Assembly (NCBI RefSeq): GCF_012769535.1
Contig: NZ_CP046565.1
Span: forward strand, 2,680,501-2,744,500
Source: Methylococcus geothermalis
GTDB lineage: Bacteria > Pseudomonadota > Gammaproteobacteria > Methylococcales > Methylococcaceae
Direction of reading: 5' to 3'
DNA length: 64,000 nt
Shown: one piece after another, positions 44,787-62,398 of the stretch
How positions within the stretch are numbered: the first letter of the stretch is position 1
Layout of the letters: every line of letters starts with the position of its first letter
The notes under the pieces: generated by a model
Databases searched by the model: none
The model's input: only the letters and a program-made list of their open reading frames with translations
What the model was told of the DNA's origin: nothing
Made by a program: the position numbers and the translations under genes

Positions 44787-45479
44787 TCAGATCGCGTGAT
44801 GCCGGATCACCAGGCCCATCGCCTGGTAGATCACGTACTCGGCCAGGTTTTCCGCGTGGCAGGCGATGCGCTCCAGCGCCTTGAGGACCAACACCAGATT
44901 CACCGCGGGATTGGCGCCACCGGCGTCGGAGCCGCCGTTGTCCATCAAACCGCCAAGCGACTGGTGGAACCTGTCGGCGACTTCGCGTTGGCTTGCGATG
45001 AACTGCTGTGCCTCCTCGGCTTCCCACGAATCGACGATGCGCAATGCGCCCTCGAAGCGCCGGACCACGATATCCGCAAGCGTAAGGACTTCGTTGCGCG
45101 AGACTTCGGAGGGGTATTCGGCCGGCTCGGCAAACAGCCTTTCCACGCACGAGGCGATCTTGACCGCTTCATCGCCGACGCGCTCCAGATCGGTAATGGC
45201 TTTCGACAGCGCCATCACCAGACGAAGATCGCTGCCCTTCGGACAGCGGCGGGCGAACAGCGTAACGACATCCGTATCGGCTTCGACTTCGAGATCGTCG
45301 ACCCGATCGTCCCCTTCGATGACTTTGGCAGCCAGGCTCACGTCGCCCGTTCTCAGGGACCGCACGGCCTCCTTGACCTGCGTCAACACCAGGGTGCCCA
45401 TTTCCAGCACTTTGTAATGCAATTCCCGTAGCTCGCCGTCGTAACGGCGGATACTGTGACCTTCCGTAACCTGATTCAT
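44787..45479 (-). CDS. phoU: Phosphate transport/PHO regulon regulator PhoU
   Basis: About 230 residues, all helical, with the two PhoU repeats and the metal-cluster motif E-x-x-x-D: LERVGDEAVKIASCV in the first repeat and LERIACHAENLAEYVIY in the second. PhoU connects the Pst transporter to the PhoR histidine kinase and shuts the PHO regulon off when phosphate is plentiful. It is the last gene of pstC-pstA-pstB-phoU, 18 bases after pstB. ATG at 45479 is preferred over a TTG three codons upstream. Confidence 0.96.
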   Translation of the reverse strand: MNQVTEGHSIRRYDGELRELHYKVLEMGTLVLTQVKEAVRSLRTGDVSLAAKVIEGDDRVDDLEVEADTDVVTLFARRCPKGSDLRLVMALSKAITDLERVGDEAVKIASCVERLFAEPAEYPSEVSRNEVLTLADIVVRRFEGALRIVDSWEAEEAQQFIASQREVADRFHQSLGGLMDNGGSDAGGANPAVNLVLVLKALERIACHAENLAEYVIYQAMGLVIRHHAI

Positions 45480-45497
45480 CGCACGCAATCTCCGCGG

Positions 45498-46385
45498 TTA
45501 GCCGAATCGGCCGGTGATGTAGTCTTCCGTGAGGGGGTGGCGCGGATTGGTGAAGACCTGCGCCGTGTCCCCCACTTCGATCAACCGGCCGAGATGGAAG
45601 TAGGCCGTGCGTTGCGAAACGCGGGCCGCCTGTTGCATCGAGTGTGTCACGATGGCGATGGTATAGAGTTCGCGCAACTCATCGATGAGCTGCTCGATCT
45701 TGGCCGTGGCGATGGGATCGAGCGCCGAACAGGGTTCATCCATGAGGATCACCTCGGGACTGACCGCGATGGTCCGTGCGATGCACAGGCGCTGCTGTTG
45801 TCCGCCCGACAAGCTGGTGCCCGGTTTCGCCAGATCGTCCTTGACCTCGTCCCACAAGCCGGCCCGCCGGAGCGACGACTCCACGATCTCCTCCAGTTCG
45901 GCCTTGGTATTCGCCAGACCGTGGATCTTGGGACCGTAGGCGACGTTTTCGTAAATACTTTTGGGAAACGGATTGGGCTTCTGGAACACCATGCCGACCT
46001 GTGCCCGCAACGGCACCACATCCAGGCCGCCATCGTAGATGTCCTGGCCGTCGAGACTGATCGATCCGGTGACCCGGCAGCCTACGATGGTGTCGTTCAT
46101 GCGATTGAGGCAGCGCAGAAACGTCGACTTGCCGCAGCCGGAAGGACCGATCAGAGCAATGACCTCGTTGTGGCCGATATCCAGGCTGACGTTTTGGATC
46201 GCATGCTTTTCGCCGTAATAGACGTTGACGTCGCGGCACATGATCCGCGGATTCGGCGAATTGATGTCGCCGATCGTCTTGGTGAACTCCCTCTGATGGG
46301 CCGCGATCAAAGCCTCCTTTTCCGGGCTTTTCATTTTCACGCTCTCTCTGCTTTGAACCGTTTGACTCTCTGCGACTGTATTCAT
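45498..46385 (-). CDS. pstB: Phosphate ABC transporter ATP-binding protein PstB
   Basis: A 295-residue ABC ATPase. Walker [13 protein letters not shown], the Q loop in [11 protein letters not shown], signature [13 protein letters not shown] and Walker [14 protein letters not shown] are present, and the [20 protein letters not shown] stretch is specific for PstB. A 40-residue N-terminal extension precedes the ABC domain. GAGGGAG lies before the ATG at 46385. It couples ATP hydrolysis to high-affinity phosphate import through PstA-PstC. Confidence 0.98.
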   Translation of the reverse strand: MNTVAESQTVQSRESVKMKSPEKEALIAAHQREFTKTIGDINSPNPRIMCRDVNVYYGEKHAIQNVSLDIGHNEVIALIGPSGCGKSTFLRCLNRMNDTIVGCRVTGSISLDGQDIYDGGLDVVPLRAQVGMVFQKPNPFPKSIYENVAYGPKIHGLANTKAELEEIVESSLRRAGLWDEVKDDLAKPGTSLSGGQQQRLCIARTIAVSPEVILMDEPCSALDPIATAKIEQLIDELRELYTIAIVTHSMQQAARVSQRTAYFHLGRLIEVGDTAQVFTNPRHPLTEDYITGRFG

Positions 46386-46441
46386 GCGCTCCCTCGAGTT
46401 TTTCGTAGTGTAACCCGCAAGCCCCGCAGACGAATCAGCCA

Positions 46442-47746
46442 TCACCAACGCCGCTCGAAGCGCCTGCGCAGATAGACCGCCGTGCCGTTCATCAGGATCA
46501 GGAATGCGAGCAGGACGAGAATGGCCGCGGACGTGCGCTCGACGAATCCACGTTCCGGGCTGTCAGCCCAGAGATAAATCTGCACGGGAAGAACGGTCGC
46601 CGGATCAAAAACACTATGGGGAATGTCGACGATGAAGGCCACCATGCCGATCATCAGCAAGGGCGCACTCTCGCCCAGGGCACGCGACATGCCGATGATG
46701 GCGCCGGTCAACATGCCGGGCATGGCCAGGGGCACCACATGGTGGAACACGGTCTGCATCGGCGAGGCGCCCACCCCCATCGCCGCCTCGCGGATCGACG
46801 GCGGCACCGCCTTCAGGGCCGAGCGGGCGGCGATGATGATGACAGGCAGCGTCATGAGCGTGAGCACCAGCCCGCCAACCAGCGGCGAGGAACGCGGCAC
46901 GCCGAAAAAATTGATGAACACGGCCAGGCCGAGCAGACCGAACACGATCGACGGTACTGCCGCGAGATTGTTGATGTTGACTTCGATAAAGTCGACCCAG
47001 TGATTGCGCGGGGCGAACTCTTCGAGGTAGATGGCGGCCGCAACGCCGATGGGCAGGGACAGCACCAGGGTCACCAGGACGGTATAGAGCGACCCCATCA
47101 ACGCGCCCCATATCCCGGCCTGCTCCGGATCGCGCGAATCGCCGGCGGTGAAGAACTTCACGTTGAAGCGCCGTTCCAGGCGCCCTTCCGCCTTCAGCTT
47201 GTCGACCCATGCCAGCTCCCGATCCTTCATGCGCCGTTCGGCTTCGGCGGCATCGCGGTCGACATAGCCCTTTTCCAGCATGTCCACATCGGGCCCCGCG
47301 GCTACCCAGATGCGCGAGGCGCCACCGACGAGTTCGGGGTGAGCGAGCACTTCGTCGCGAACCGTGTAGGAAGCGCCCGCGCTGACCAGACGGTGGAGGG
47401 CGCGCTTGTCCTGGCGCTCGGTGACTTCGGGAAACAGTTCGCCCAGGCTGCGCTTCAGGAGCGCGTCATAATCCGCGGTCGCCAGGGCGTCCTGGGAGCG
47501 CCGGCCATCGGGATCGACCACCGCGGGATCGAAGTGGACGTCTAGGCCGACATAAGTCTGGGAAAACGCCCGGTAGCCCTTGCCGAAAATACTGACCAGC
47601 AGAATGATCAGCATCAGGATGCCGGCGCCTATGGAAATCAGCCCATAGAGGCGAAAACGCCTTTCGGCAGCATGGCGCCGCCGGAGCGAGGCGCTGACGA
47701 CGTCCGCAGTGCGCCGTGGAAGGACTTGCGTGGCTTCGTTATTCAT
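46442..47746 (-). CDS. pstA: Phosphate ABC transporter permease PstA
   Basis: A 434-residue permease. The C-terminal 250 residues are the binding-protein-dependent transport domain ([61 protein letters not shown]). The N-terminal part has one helix (residues 35-60) and a 135-residue periplasmic domain, much longer than in E. coli PstA (296 residues); long forms are known in Pseudomonas and relatives. The start at 47746 overlaps the pstC end by eight bases. Confidence 0.95.
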   Translation of the reverse strand: MNNEATQVLPRRTADVVSASLRRRHAAERRFRLYGLISIGAGILMLIILLVSIFGKGYRAFSQTYVGLDVHFDPAVVDPDGRRSQDALATADYDALLKRSLGELFPEVTERQDKRALHRLVSAGASYTVRDEVLAHPELVGGASRIWVAAGPDVDMLEKGYVDRDAAEAERRMKDRELAWVDKLKAEGRLERRFNVKFFTAGDSRDPEQAGIWGALMGSLYTVLVTLVLSLPIGVAAAIYLEEFAPRNHWVDFIEVNINNLAAVPSIVFGLLGLAVFINFFGVPRSSPLVGGLVLTLMTLPVIIIAARSALKAVPPSIREAAMGVGASPMQTVFHHVVPLAMPGMLTGAIIGMSRALGESAPLLMIGMVAFIVDIPHSVFDPATVLPVQIYLWADSPERGFVERTSAAILVLLAFLILMNGTAVYLRRRFERRW

Positions 47747-49118
47747 ATTGTTCCCGATACTTCCGGACGATGTGCATGGCAATGATGTTGAGGGCGAGCG
47801 TCGCCAGGAACAGCACCAGGCCGAGGGCGAACGCCGCCAGCGTCTTGGGGCTGTCGAATTCCTGGTCGCCCACCAGCAGAGTGACGATCTGGGTGGTCAC
47901 CGTGGTCACCGCTTGCAGAGGATTGACGGTCAAATTCGCCGCGAGTCCCGCCGCCATGACGACGATCATGGTCTCGCCGATCGCCCTGGACACTGCGAGG
48001 AGGATGCCGCCGACGATGCCGGGCAAAGCCGCCGGGATGACGACGTTGCGGATCGTTTCCGATTGGGTGGCGCCAAGCGCATAAGCGCCGTCGCGGAGCG
48101 ACTGCGGCACCGCATTGATGAAATCGTCCGAGAGCGAGGATACGAATGGAATGATCATGACCCCCATGACCAGGCCCGCCGCCAGTGCGCTTTCGGAGGA
48201 AGCCTGGAGCCCCAGGGCCTGCGCCGCGTCACGCACGAAGGGGGCGACCGTCAAGGCTGCGAAAAAGCCGTAGACCACGGTCGGCACTCCCGCCAGGATT
48301 TCGAGCAGCGGCTTGCCGATCGCGCGAACCCGCGGGGTGGCGTATTCCGCCAGGTAAATGGCCGACAGCAAGCCGATGGGCACGGCAACGGCCATGGCAA
48401 TCGCCGAGATCAGCAAGGTGCCGGTAAATAGCGGCACCGCCCCGAACGCCCCGGAAGAACCGACCTGGTCCGCGCGGATCGCCATCTGCGGACTCCACTC
48501 GGTGCCGAACAAAAACTCGGTGATGGGAACCAGCTGGAAAAATCGTATCGACTCGAACAGCACCGAAAACACGATACCGACGGTGGTAAAAATCGCCACC
48601 AGGGAACAGGCAATCAGAAAGAGCATCGACGCCCCTTCCACCTTATTGCGCGCCCGGAGCAGCGGCTGGATGCGCCAACCCGCGATGAGACCGCCGATGA
48701 CAGCGACAGACAACGCCAACGCGGCCAGCAAGGCGTCGCTCAGAGAGCGCAGGCGCAGATACTCCGTGGCGGCTTGCTGGATTGCCGGGCTCGCCGTGGA
48801 AGTCTCCCGCCCTCCGACGACGTTCCTGACGTCGTTGATGATGAGCCCCAACTGCTCGGGTGGCTGATTGCGGAGCTCATCCGGCAAGCTCGCGATCACC
48901 AGGTGGTTGATGACGGCCCCTTCGAACATCAGCCAGCATAGCAACAGAATCACGGCTGGCACGCCGCACCACAGGGCAACGAAAAATCCGTAGTAACCAG
49001 GGAGGGAATGAAGGTTCTTGATCCTGCCGGAGGCAACCTGCATCGAGCGATGGCAGCCGAAGCGGTAAGCAACGAGACACAACAGCACTAGGACAAACAA
49101 CAGCGTTGATTTGGTCAT
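47739..49118 (-). CDS. pstC: Phosphate ABC transporter permease PstC
   Basis: A 459-residue permease. After three N-terminal hydrophobic segments and a short periplasmic region (residues 70-120), the transport domain follows with FGAVPLFTGTLLISAIAMAVAVPIG, KPLLEILAGVPTVVYGFFAALTVAP and the EAA-type loop DGAYALGATQSETIRNVVIPAALPGIVGG. It is longer than E. coli PstC (319) because of the N-terminal extension. It is the first gene of the operon; no pstS lies before it in this window. Confidence 0.94.
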   Translation of the reverse strand: MTKSTLLFVLVLLCLVAYRFGCHRSMQVASGRIKNLHSLPGYYGFFVALWCGVPAVILLLCWLMFEGAVINHLVIASLPDELRNQPPEQLGLIINDVRNVVGGRETSTASPAIQQAATEYLRLRSLSDALLAALALSVAVIGGLIAGWRIQPLLRARNKVEGASMLFLIACSLVAIFTTVGIVFSVLFESIRFFQLVPITEFLFGTEWSPQMAIRADQVGSSGAFGAVPLFTGTLLISAIAMAVAVPIGLLSAIYLAEYATPRVRAIGKPLLEILAGVPTVVYGFFAALTVAPFVRDAAQALGLQASSESALAAGLVMGVMIIPFVSSLSDDFINAVPQSLRDGAYALGATQSETIRNVVIPAALPGIVGGILLAVSRAIGETMIVVMAAGLAANLTVNPLQAVTTVTTQIVTLLVGDQEFDSPKTLAAFALGLVLFLATLALNIIAMHIVRKYREQYE

Positions 49119-49351
49119 CGGAAATTTCTGGCCACAAAAATCGGACTGCGGGGCACTTTACGGATGCAACGGCACATCGGACATCATCACGGAGCGGCGT
49201 GGGGTATCCAGGCGTGGTTTCTCGAAACCGCGGCCGGAAGCGGGTCCGCCCAGGAAACAGAGCCTGATAAAAAAACCTTTTTTAACCCGATAATATTACA
49301 AGGTCATTTCACAACAACCGTCCAAGGCGCAGCCTCCTAAAACTCAAGGCG
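49119..49351 (-). other. Upstream region of pstC, no gene
   Basis: This 233-base gap between the ATP-grasp gene stop and pstC holds the pst promoter. It contains an A/T palindrome (seven A, CC, six T; 49270-49284), TAATATTA at 49292-49299 and a possible Pho box at 49296-49314. No open frame in it looks coding. Confidence 0.5.
49296..49314 (-). promoter_or_regulatory. Possible Pho box upstream of pstC
   Basis: The minus-strand sequence TTGTGAAATGACCTTGTAA has two TTGT-type half-sites about 12 bases apart, loosely like the PhoB direct repeat (CTGTCAT twice, 11-base period). The match is partial and the spacing to any -10 is unclear. Confidence 0.3.
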
Positions 49352-50320
49352 TTAACAGCAGCGCGCGACAGTTTTGGCCAAAGCCACCCGCTCCGGAACA
49401 TCCAGCGGAATGTGACGCAGGCCTTCGAGATAGCGTAAGCGCGGCAATAACCCGGTCCGGGTCGCAAGCTGAATACTGAGGCCGGGGCGCGCATTCAGCT
49501 CCAGCATCAGCGGCCCGAGGTCGCGGTCCAGCACGATGTCCACGCCGATATACCCCATGCCGACCATGTCGTTGCAGCGGGCGGCCATCGTGAGGATGTC
49601 GTCCCAATGGGGAATCCGTATGCCGGCGAGCTCCCCGCCGGTATCGGGATGCTCTTCAACCCTGCACTCGCGCCAGACGCCATGGTAAGTCCGACCCGTG
49701 ATCATATCGACACCGACCCCCACCGCGCCCTGATGCAGATTGGCCTTGCCGTCGGACAGGCGGGTGGGAGCCCGTATCATCGCCATCACCGGAACGCCGC
49801 GGAACACGACGATCCGGATGTCGGGAACACCGAGATAGCTCACTTCTGCAAAGAGCGGATCGAAATTGACCCGGTATTCGACGAGCGCGCAGTCCGGAAT
49901 CCCTCCCAGGCTGTACATGCCGCTGAGGATATTCGAAATGTGGTGCCCCAGGTCCTCTTCGGTCATGACCAGGCCGCTGGTCCTGCGATAGCGTCCGTCG
50001 CTACGCGATTCCACCACCAGAATACCCTCTCCCCCGCTGCCGTGCGCCGGCTTGACGACGAATTCGCCGTGGGGAGCAAGCAATCGGGGAAGATCTTCGA
50101 TCTGGTGTTCGATTTCCACCACCGCATAAAGGCGGGGCACGGGAATACCATATTCGATCGCGAGCGCCTTGGTCTTGCGCTTGTCATCGACGAGTTGGTA
50201 CAGCGAGCGGGGATTGTAAGGCAGCACGAAATCGGCGTTCCGCTCGTTCATGCCCAGGATGCCGAGCGTGCGCAGACGCCGCCAGGGAAGGATTCTGTCT
50301 TTCCAGCCCCCGGCCCTCAT
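49352..50320 (-). CDS. RimK-like ATP-grasp ligase (alpha-L-glutamate ligase-like)
   Basis: A 322-residue ATP-grasp enzyme. The core shows VVKPAHGSGGEGILVV (nucleotide-binding loop), the adenine hinge VEYRVNFDPLFAEVSYLGVPDIRIVVFRGVPVMAMIR and the Mg-binding GVDIVLDRDLGPLMLELNARPGLSIQL near the end. These are features of the alpha-L-glutamate ligase-like group related to RimK, which ligates amino acids to peptides or proteins. The ATG overlaps the stop of the 7TM protein as ATGA, so the two are translated together. The acceptor is unknown. Confidence 0.88.
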   Translation of the reverse strand: MRAGGWKDRILPWRRLRTLGILGMNERNADFVLPYNPRSLYQLVDDKRKTKALAIEYGIPVPRLYAVVEIEHQIEDLPRLLAPHGEFVVKPAHGSGGEGILVVESRSDGRYRRTSGLVMTEEDLGHHISNILSGMYSLGGIPDCALVEYRVNFDPLFAEVSYLGVPDIRIVVFRGVPVMAMIRAPTRLSDGKANLHQGAVGVGVDMITGRTYHGVWRECRVEEHPDTGGELAGIRIPHWDDILTMAARCNDMVGMGYIGVDIVLDRDLGPLMLELNARPGLSIQLATRTGLLPRLRYLEGLRHIPLDVPERVALAKTVARCC

Positions 50321-51849
50321 CCCTTGAGCGCTCCGCGGAAACGCCATAATTCCAGCAAACGGTAGCCCGTGTATCGCCCCAGGAGCAGCGTGAAAGCCAA
50401 GACCACCAGCAGGAGTTCCGGGAAAACGAAAACCAGATGCCCGAGATAATCGCTGCTCATGCTCAAATACCCCAGCACGGCAACGGCAAGACTGCCGAAT
50501 CCCTGTTTCAAGGCCTCGGCGGGCCCGAACTCCTCCCAAACCATGGACATGCGTTCGATGGTCATCGCCATGATCACCATCGGGAACAGCGCGACGGAGA
50601 CCCCCCTGTCCAGGCCGAGCTTGTAAGTCATCACGCTCACGGTCGCCATCAGCAGGATCACGATGATGAGGACCGCCGCAAGCCTCGGAACCAGGAGAAG
50701 CTTCAACGACTCCAGATAAAACCGCAACAGCAGCCCCAGGGCAACCAGCAGACAGAACATCACGACGCCCCAGAGCAACTGGGTTTCCCGGAAGGCCAGC
50801 GCGATCAGGATCGGCATGAAAGTGCCGAAAGTCTGCAACCCGACGACATTGCGCAGGAATACGATCAGGAACGCCCCGATCGGCACCAGCAGCAGCACGC
50901 GATAGACGTTCTGCGTCTTGACCGGCAGGCTGAACAGAGAAAACTCCATGATCCGCGATCCCATCTTGCGCGCGCGCTGCTCGGCGATCAGAGTCATCTC
51001 CTGGGAGTGGCGACGCACCGAATATTCGACCCGCCCATTCTTCCCGCCCGTGATCTCGAGCAGCGGCTCGCTGCCCACCGTCCACACGATTGCGTCCCCC
51101 GGCAGGCCCGCCTCGCCGGTGGCGGGATTCAGGTCGATCCAGGACTCGCCGTCGAATATCTCGACCCAAGGCGTCAGCGAGCCTCGGCTGGCGTTGTCCT
51201 TCAGAGTCGCCAGGTAGAGAGGGCGGGCGGAGACGTCGGCCTCGCGGAGGATGGCCACCACCCTGCGCGCCCATTCGTCCGGCCCGGAAACGTCTTGGCG
51301 CAACAGGTTGACGTTACTGTCGGGATCGGCAGCATTGAGACGTTGCAGGAGCGCCTGGGCGAACGTCACGTCATCCGCCGACTTGCTCCGAACCTCGTTG
51401 AGGAGGCCGCGCGCGGCAGCCTGCAACGGCTCGGGCAAATTCTGCGTGTCGACGGGTACGTCCACGCCCGTCGGCAGGGGGGCAGCTTCGGCGGTCGGAT
51501 CCTTGGCAAGGTGGATGCGGTAATACAGGACCTGCCACCCGTGAGTTTCGCGTATGGCCCAGCGCGCTTGCCGGCGTAGCCCATTGTCGTCCGTCGTCAG
51601 GCCGTAGTCGCTGGCGACGAAGTTTTCGTCCAGGACGGTGTAACCCCGCGGCGCTCGCGGAATGGCGAATTGCACCTTGACGGCGGTATCGCGCCTGGCT
51701 TTGAACTCGATGCGCGCCTCGACCGTCCATACCTCGGCCTGCTCGGTGGGCAACAGCGGCAATCCCAGAATTTCGACCTTGTAATAGCACAACGCCAAGC
51801 CTACCGCAGTCAGCAACGCGGCCAGAAGGCGGACGTGAAGCTTGCTCAT
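50317..51849 (-). CDS. Inactive transglutaminase-like protein fused to a 7TM domain
   Basis: A 510-residue membrane protein. One N-terminal helix (residues about 5-22) is followed by a large periplasmic domain with a transglutaminase-like fold (FAQALLQRLNAADPDSNVNLL; ARPLYLATL; PWVEIFDGESWIDLNPATGE) in which the expected catalytic Cys is absent. From about residue 310 a seven-helix membrane domain follows (VYRVLLLVPIGAFLIVF onward). This is the inactive-transglutaminase/7TM architecture found beside RimK-like ligases and retropepsin-like proteases. It probably binds the peptide that its partners modify. Start at 51849, 16 bases after the protease gene. Confidence 0.87.
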   Translation of the reverse strand: MSKLHVRLLAALLTAVGLALCYYKVEILGLPLLPTEQAEVWTVEARIEFKARRDTAVKVQFAIPRAPRGYTVLDENFVASDYGLTTDDNGLRRQARWAIRETHGWQVLYYRIHLAKDPTAEAAPLPTGVDVPVDTQNLPEPLQAAARGLLNEVRSKSADDVTFAQALLQRLNAADPDSNVNLLRQDVSGPDEWARRVVAILREADVSARPLYLATLKDNASRGSLTPWVEIFDGESWIDLNPATGEAGLPGDAIVWTVGSEPLLEITGGKNGRVEYSVRRHSQEMTLIAEQRARKMGSRIMEFSLFSLPVKTQNVYRVLLLVPIGAFLIVFLRNVVGLQTFGTFMPILIALAFRETQLLWGVVMFCLLVALGLLLRFYLESLKLLLVPRLAAVLIIVILLMATVSVMTYKLGLDRGVSVALFPMVIMAMTIERMSMVWEEFGPAEALKQGFGSLAVAVLGYLSMSSDYLGHLVFVFPELLLVVLAFTLLLGRYTGYRLLELWRFRGALKG

Positions 51850-51865
51850 GCGGGACAGAACTCCG

Positions 51866-52447
51866 TCATTTGTCCTCGGTGCCCACCGGCTGCGGGCGAG
51901 GGGACGGTGTGGCGACCGTCTTATCCCGCTTGTTGCAGGGATCGTCTTCGGCCTTGAAAAGGAACGTCTCGCCGGCATCGACCACGGCGGCGCCGCTCAG
52001 AAAACTGCGGCCGAGCAGGAGGGGATAGTTGAAATTGCTCCGATCCACTAGAGTGAATTCGGTCTGATACTCCCGCCCGTTCTTACACACCGTCAAAGTC
52101 ACCACCTCCCGCTTCGAAGCTCCCTTATGGCGCTCCTTGATGTAAACGGTCCGCTCCAAGGGCCTTTCCACCACGACGGTTTTTTCGTCGTCGTCGTCTC
52201 CTTCCAGGGTAAACCTCACCCATTCGCGGCCGTCTCGGTTGAATCGCTGGATATTGTTCGCATGGAGGGCCGAAGTCTTCGCTCCTGTATCCAACTTGGC
52301 CGTCAAGCGGAGATTCCAGGGCAGCAGAAAGACCGACTCCAGCCAGCCCATGACGACTTTTTCCTTCGACTTCGGCGCCTCTCCAGCGGAAGAAAGGGCG
52401 CTGAATAGCCCTAGCAAGAATGCAAGTGCAATACGATGAAGTTTCAT
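51866..52447 (-). CDS. Retropepsin-like aspartic protease (RimK-associated, exported)
   Basis: A 193-residue protein with a Sec signal peptide (ALAFLLGLFSALSSAGEA) and the catalytic motif KLDTGAKTSALHA at about residues 52-64, followed by YPLLLGRSFLSG, the second retropepsin signature. Databases often call this family ATP-dependent zinc protease, but the fold is that of a retroviral-type aspartic protease. It is the promoter-proximal gene of the three-gene set with the 7TM protein and ATP-grasp ligase, suggesting periplasmic trimming of a modified peptide or protein. Confidence 0.87.
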   Translation of the reverse strand: MKLHRIALAFLLGLFSALSSAGEAPKSKEKVVMGWLESVFLLPWNLRLTAKLDTGAKTSALHANNIQRFNRDGREWVRFTLEGDDDDEKTVVVERPLERTVYIKERHKGASKREVVTLTVCKNGREYQTEFTLVDRSNFNYPLLLGRSFLSGAAVVDAGETFLFKAEDDPCNKRDKTVATPSPRPQPVGTEDK

Positions 52448-52519
52448 GACGGAACTCGTCCCGCAAGATACGGCGGGGTCAGAGTCTGACGATGCGTCCG
52501 GCCTCCCTGGCAATCGACG

Positions 52520-52552
52520 AAAAACGGCCCACCAGTCTCCCCGGTGAGCCGT
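52520..52552 (-). terminator. Terminator after the cytochrome c gene
   Basis: On the minus strand ACGGCTCACC pairs with GGTGGGCCGT (52543-52552 and 52524-52533; one wobble pair), followed by five T. It lies 25 bases after the cytochrome stop and separates it from the retropepsin operon. Confidence 0.8.
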
Positions 52553-52576
52553 CGTCCGAAACCACGGAAAAGCCGG

Positions 52577-53197
52577 TCAATTGTCCTGAACGACCGACAA
52601 TCCGCGAGCCTGGCTCGAGTAATAAGCAGCCAGATCGTGCATGTCTTCATTGGAAAGCGCGCCAGCCAAACCGTTCATGATCGCGTTCTTGCGAACGCCG
52701 GTTTTGTAGTCTTCGAGCGCCTTCATCAGGTAGTTTTCGTACTGGCCTGCCAGACGGGGATTCGGGCTTTCACCGTTGCCGTCCTCACCGTGGCAACCAC
52801 CGCAGCCGCTGGTTTCGGCCTTCTTCTTGCCGTTGGCTACGTTGCCGGTTACGGCGTTCTTGACGTTGATCGCACGAAAGCCCGCGACATAAGCGGCGAT
52901 ATCCTGCATATCCTTGTCGGACAGCGAAACCGCGTTGCCTTCCATGCTGCCGTGCCGCCGAGCGCCCGATGCATAGGCCTTGAGCGAGGACACGACATAA
53001 TCGTCGTGCTGACCCGCCAGTTTGGGCACATGGTAAGTCGGATAGGCGTTGGAATAACCTTCGATGCCATGACAGCCGGCGCAGGTGTAGAACTTCTCCT
53101 TTCCGGACATGCGGTCTCCTTCCGCCGATACCGTCCCGCTGCTGACCATTCCGGCCAGTCCGGCAACCGCAACCTTCCAAAGGATATGGTTTTTCAT
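52577..53197 (-). CDS. Dihaem cytochrome c (c4-like)
   Basis: A 206-residue periplasmic protein with a signal peptide (VAVAGLAGMVSSGTVSA) and two class I cytochrome c domains, haem motifs CAGCH (about residue 39) and CGGCH (about residue 132). Distal Met ligands are probable in GSMEGNAV and NAIMNGLA. The two-domain layout and length match cytochrome c4, an electron carrier to terminal oxidases. GGGGAG lies some 12 bases before the ATG at 53197. Confidence 0.9.
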   Translation of the reverse strand: MKNHILWKVAVAGLAGMVSSGTVSAEGDRMSGKEKFYTCAGCHGIEGYSNAYPTYHVPKLAGQHDDYVVSSLKAYASGARRHGSMEGNAVSLSDKDMQDIAAYVAGFRAINVKNAVTGNVANGKKKAETSGCGGCHGEDGNGESPNPRLAGQYENYLMKALEDYKTGVRKNAIMNGLAGALSNEDMHDLAAYYSSQARGLSVVQDN

Positions 53198-53320
53198 GAT
53201 GCTGAATACTCCCCAGTGACTAATCGATCCGAACGCCGGGCGCACCCGGGCACGCGACAGACGGCGACGGCCCCGGCAAGTCGGCGTATGGTACCGGTTT
53301 CCGGGAATTTCACAACCTGC

Positions 53321-53356
53321 GGAACCGGGAGGATGCGTCCCCCATCCTCCGGTCCC
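53321..53356 (-). terminator. Hairpin after rpoC
   Basis: A strong imperfect inverted repeat (53321-53335 against 53343-53356, core AGGATG / CATCCT plus GGGACCGG-type arm) starts about 12 bases after the rpoC stop. It has no T run; it probably ends the rplK-rpoC transcript with help from another factor. Confidence 0.5.
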
Positions 53357-53367
53357 ATCCAGCGCGG

Positions 53368-57570
<4,203 letters not shown>

Positions 57571-57635
57571 GTAAATCTCCCAGTCATCAATTCGGAAGGC
57601 AGCCGCGAACGGCTGCCTGCTGCGCGGGGCGGCGA

Positions 57636-61712
<4,077 letters not shown>

Positions 61713-61910
61713 GTTGGTTCCTGACCTGAGTTTGGTTTGCTTGAAATATCGTGAGCCCAAAGCCTTCGAGAGGCTATGCCGGCAGTATCGGGGATATGCC
61801 CGCGCTCGTTATCGGGTTGCCACGTGTGATACGGAGGACGGCATAGTGGCATGGACGGAAGATCGGAGTTGACAAGGTAACCGATTCCGTAACAATCCGC
61901 AAACGCCGAA

Positions 61911-61937
61911 AGGCCGGCAGCGCAAAGCTGCCAGCCT
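61911..61937 (-). promoter_or_regulatory. Hairpin in the rplL-rpoB intergenic region
   Basis: Near-perfect inverted repeat (AGGCTGGCAGC / GCTGCCGGCCT on the minus strand, one mismatch) with a five-base loop and a weak T run after it. E. coli has an attenuator and RNase III site in the same gap; this could serve the same purpose of setting the RNA polymerase to ribosomal-protein ratio. Confidence 0.5.
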
Positions 61938-61981
61938 GATTCGAAGCTATTCCTTAAAAGGAGCGGGTGTGCAACGTTACG

Positions 61982-62359
61982 TTACTTAACGTCTACAGCT
62001 GCGCCGGCTTCTTCCAGCTTCTTTTTGATGTCGTCGGCTTCCTGCTTGGAAATGCCTTCCTTGACGGTGGAGGGCACGCCCTCGACCAGATCTTTCGCTT
62101 CCTTCAGCCCCAGACCGGTGATCTCGCGGATCGCCTTGATCACGTTGACCTTGTTGGCGCCGAAGCTGGTCAGGACCACATCGAATTCGGTCTTCTCCTC
62201 AACCACAGGCGCTGCTGCGCCTGCCGCTGCAGGAGCCACCGCGACCGCGGCTGCCGCCGAAACGCCGAACTTCTCCTCCATCGCCGAGATGAGATCCACG
62301 ACCTCCATCACGGTCATGTTGGAAATGGTCTCAAGGATGTCTTCTTTGGAAACTGCCAT
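61982..62359 (-). CDS. rplL: 50S ribosomal protein L7/L12
   Basis: A 125-residue acidic protein: an N-terminal dimerisation helix ([26 protein letters not shown]), an Ala-rich hinge and the globular C-terminal domain ([41 protein letters not shown]). It forms the mobile stalk that recruits translation GTPases. It follows rplJ after 39 bases. A 269-base gap with a hairpin separates it from rpoB. Confidence 0.99.
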   Translation of the reverse strand: MAVSKEDILETISNMTVMEVVDLISAMEEKFGVSAAAAVAVAPAAAGAAAPVVEEKTEFDVVLTSFGANKVNVIKAIREITGLGLKEAKDLVEGVPSTVKEGISKQEADDIKKKLEEAGAAVDVK

Positions 62360-62398
62360 GATAATTACTCCGAAATGTCTTTCTGCAAGCCCGGCGGA

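Noticed and set aside
49270-49284. A/T palindrome (A7 CC T6) upstream of pstC as an intrinsic terminator
   Set aside because: The stem is pure A-T with a two-base centre and could not fold into a stable RNA hairpin; it is more likely a promoter-associated AT tract.
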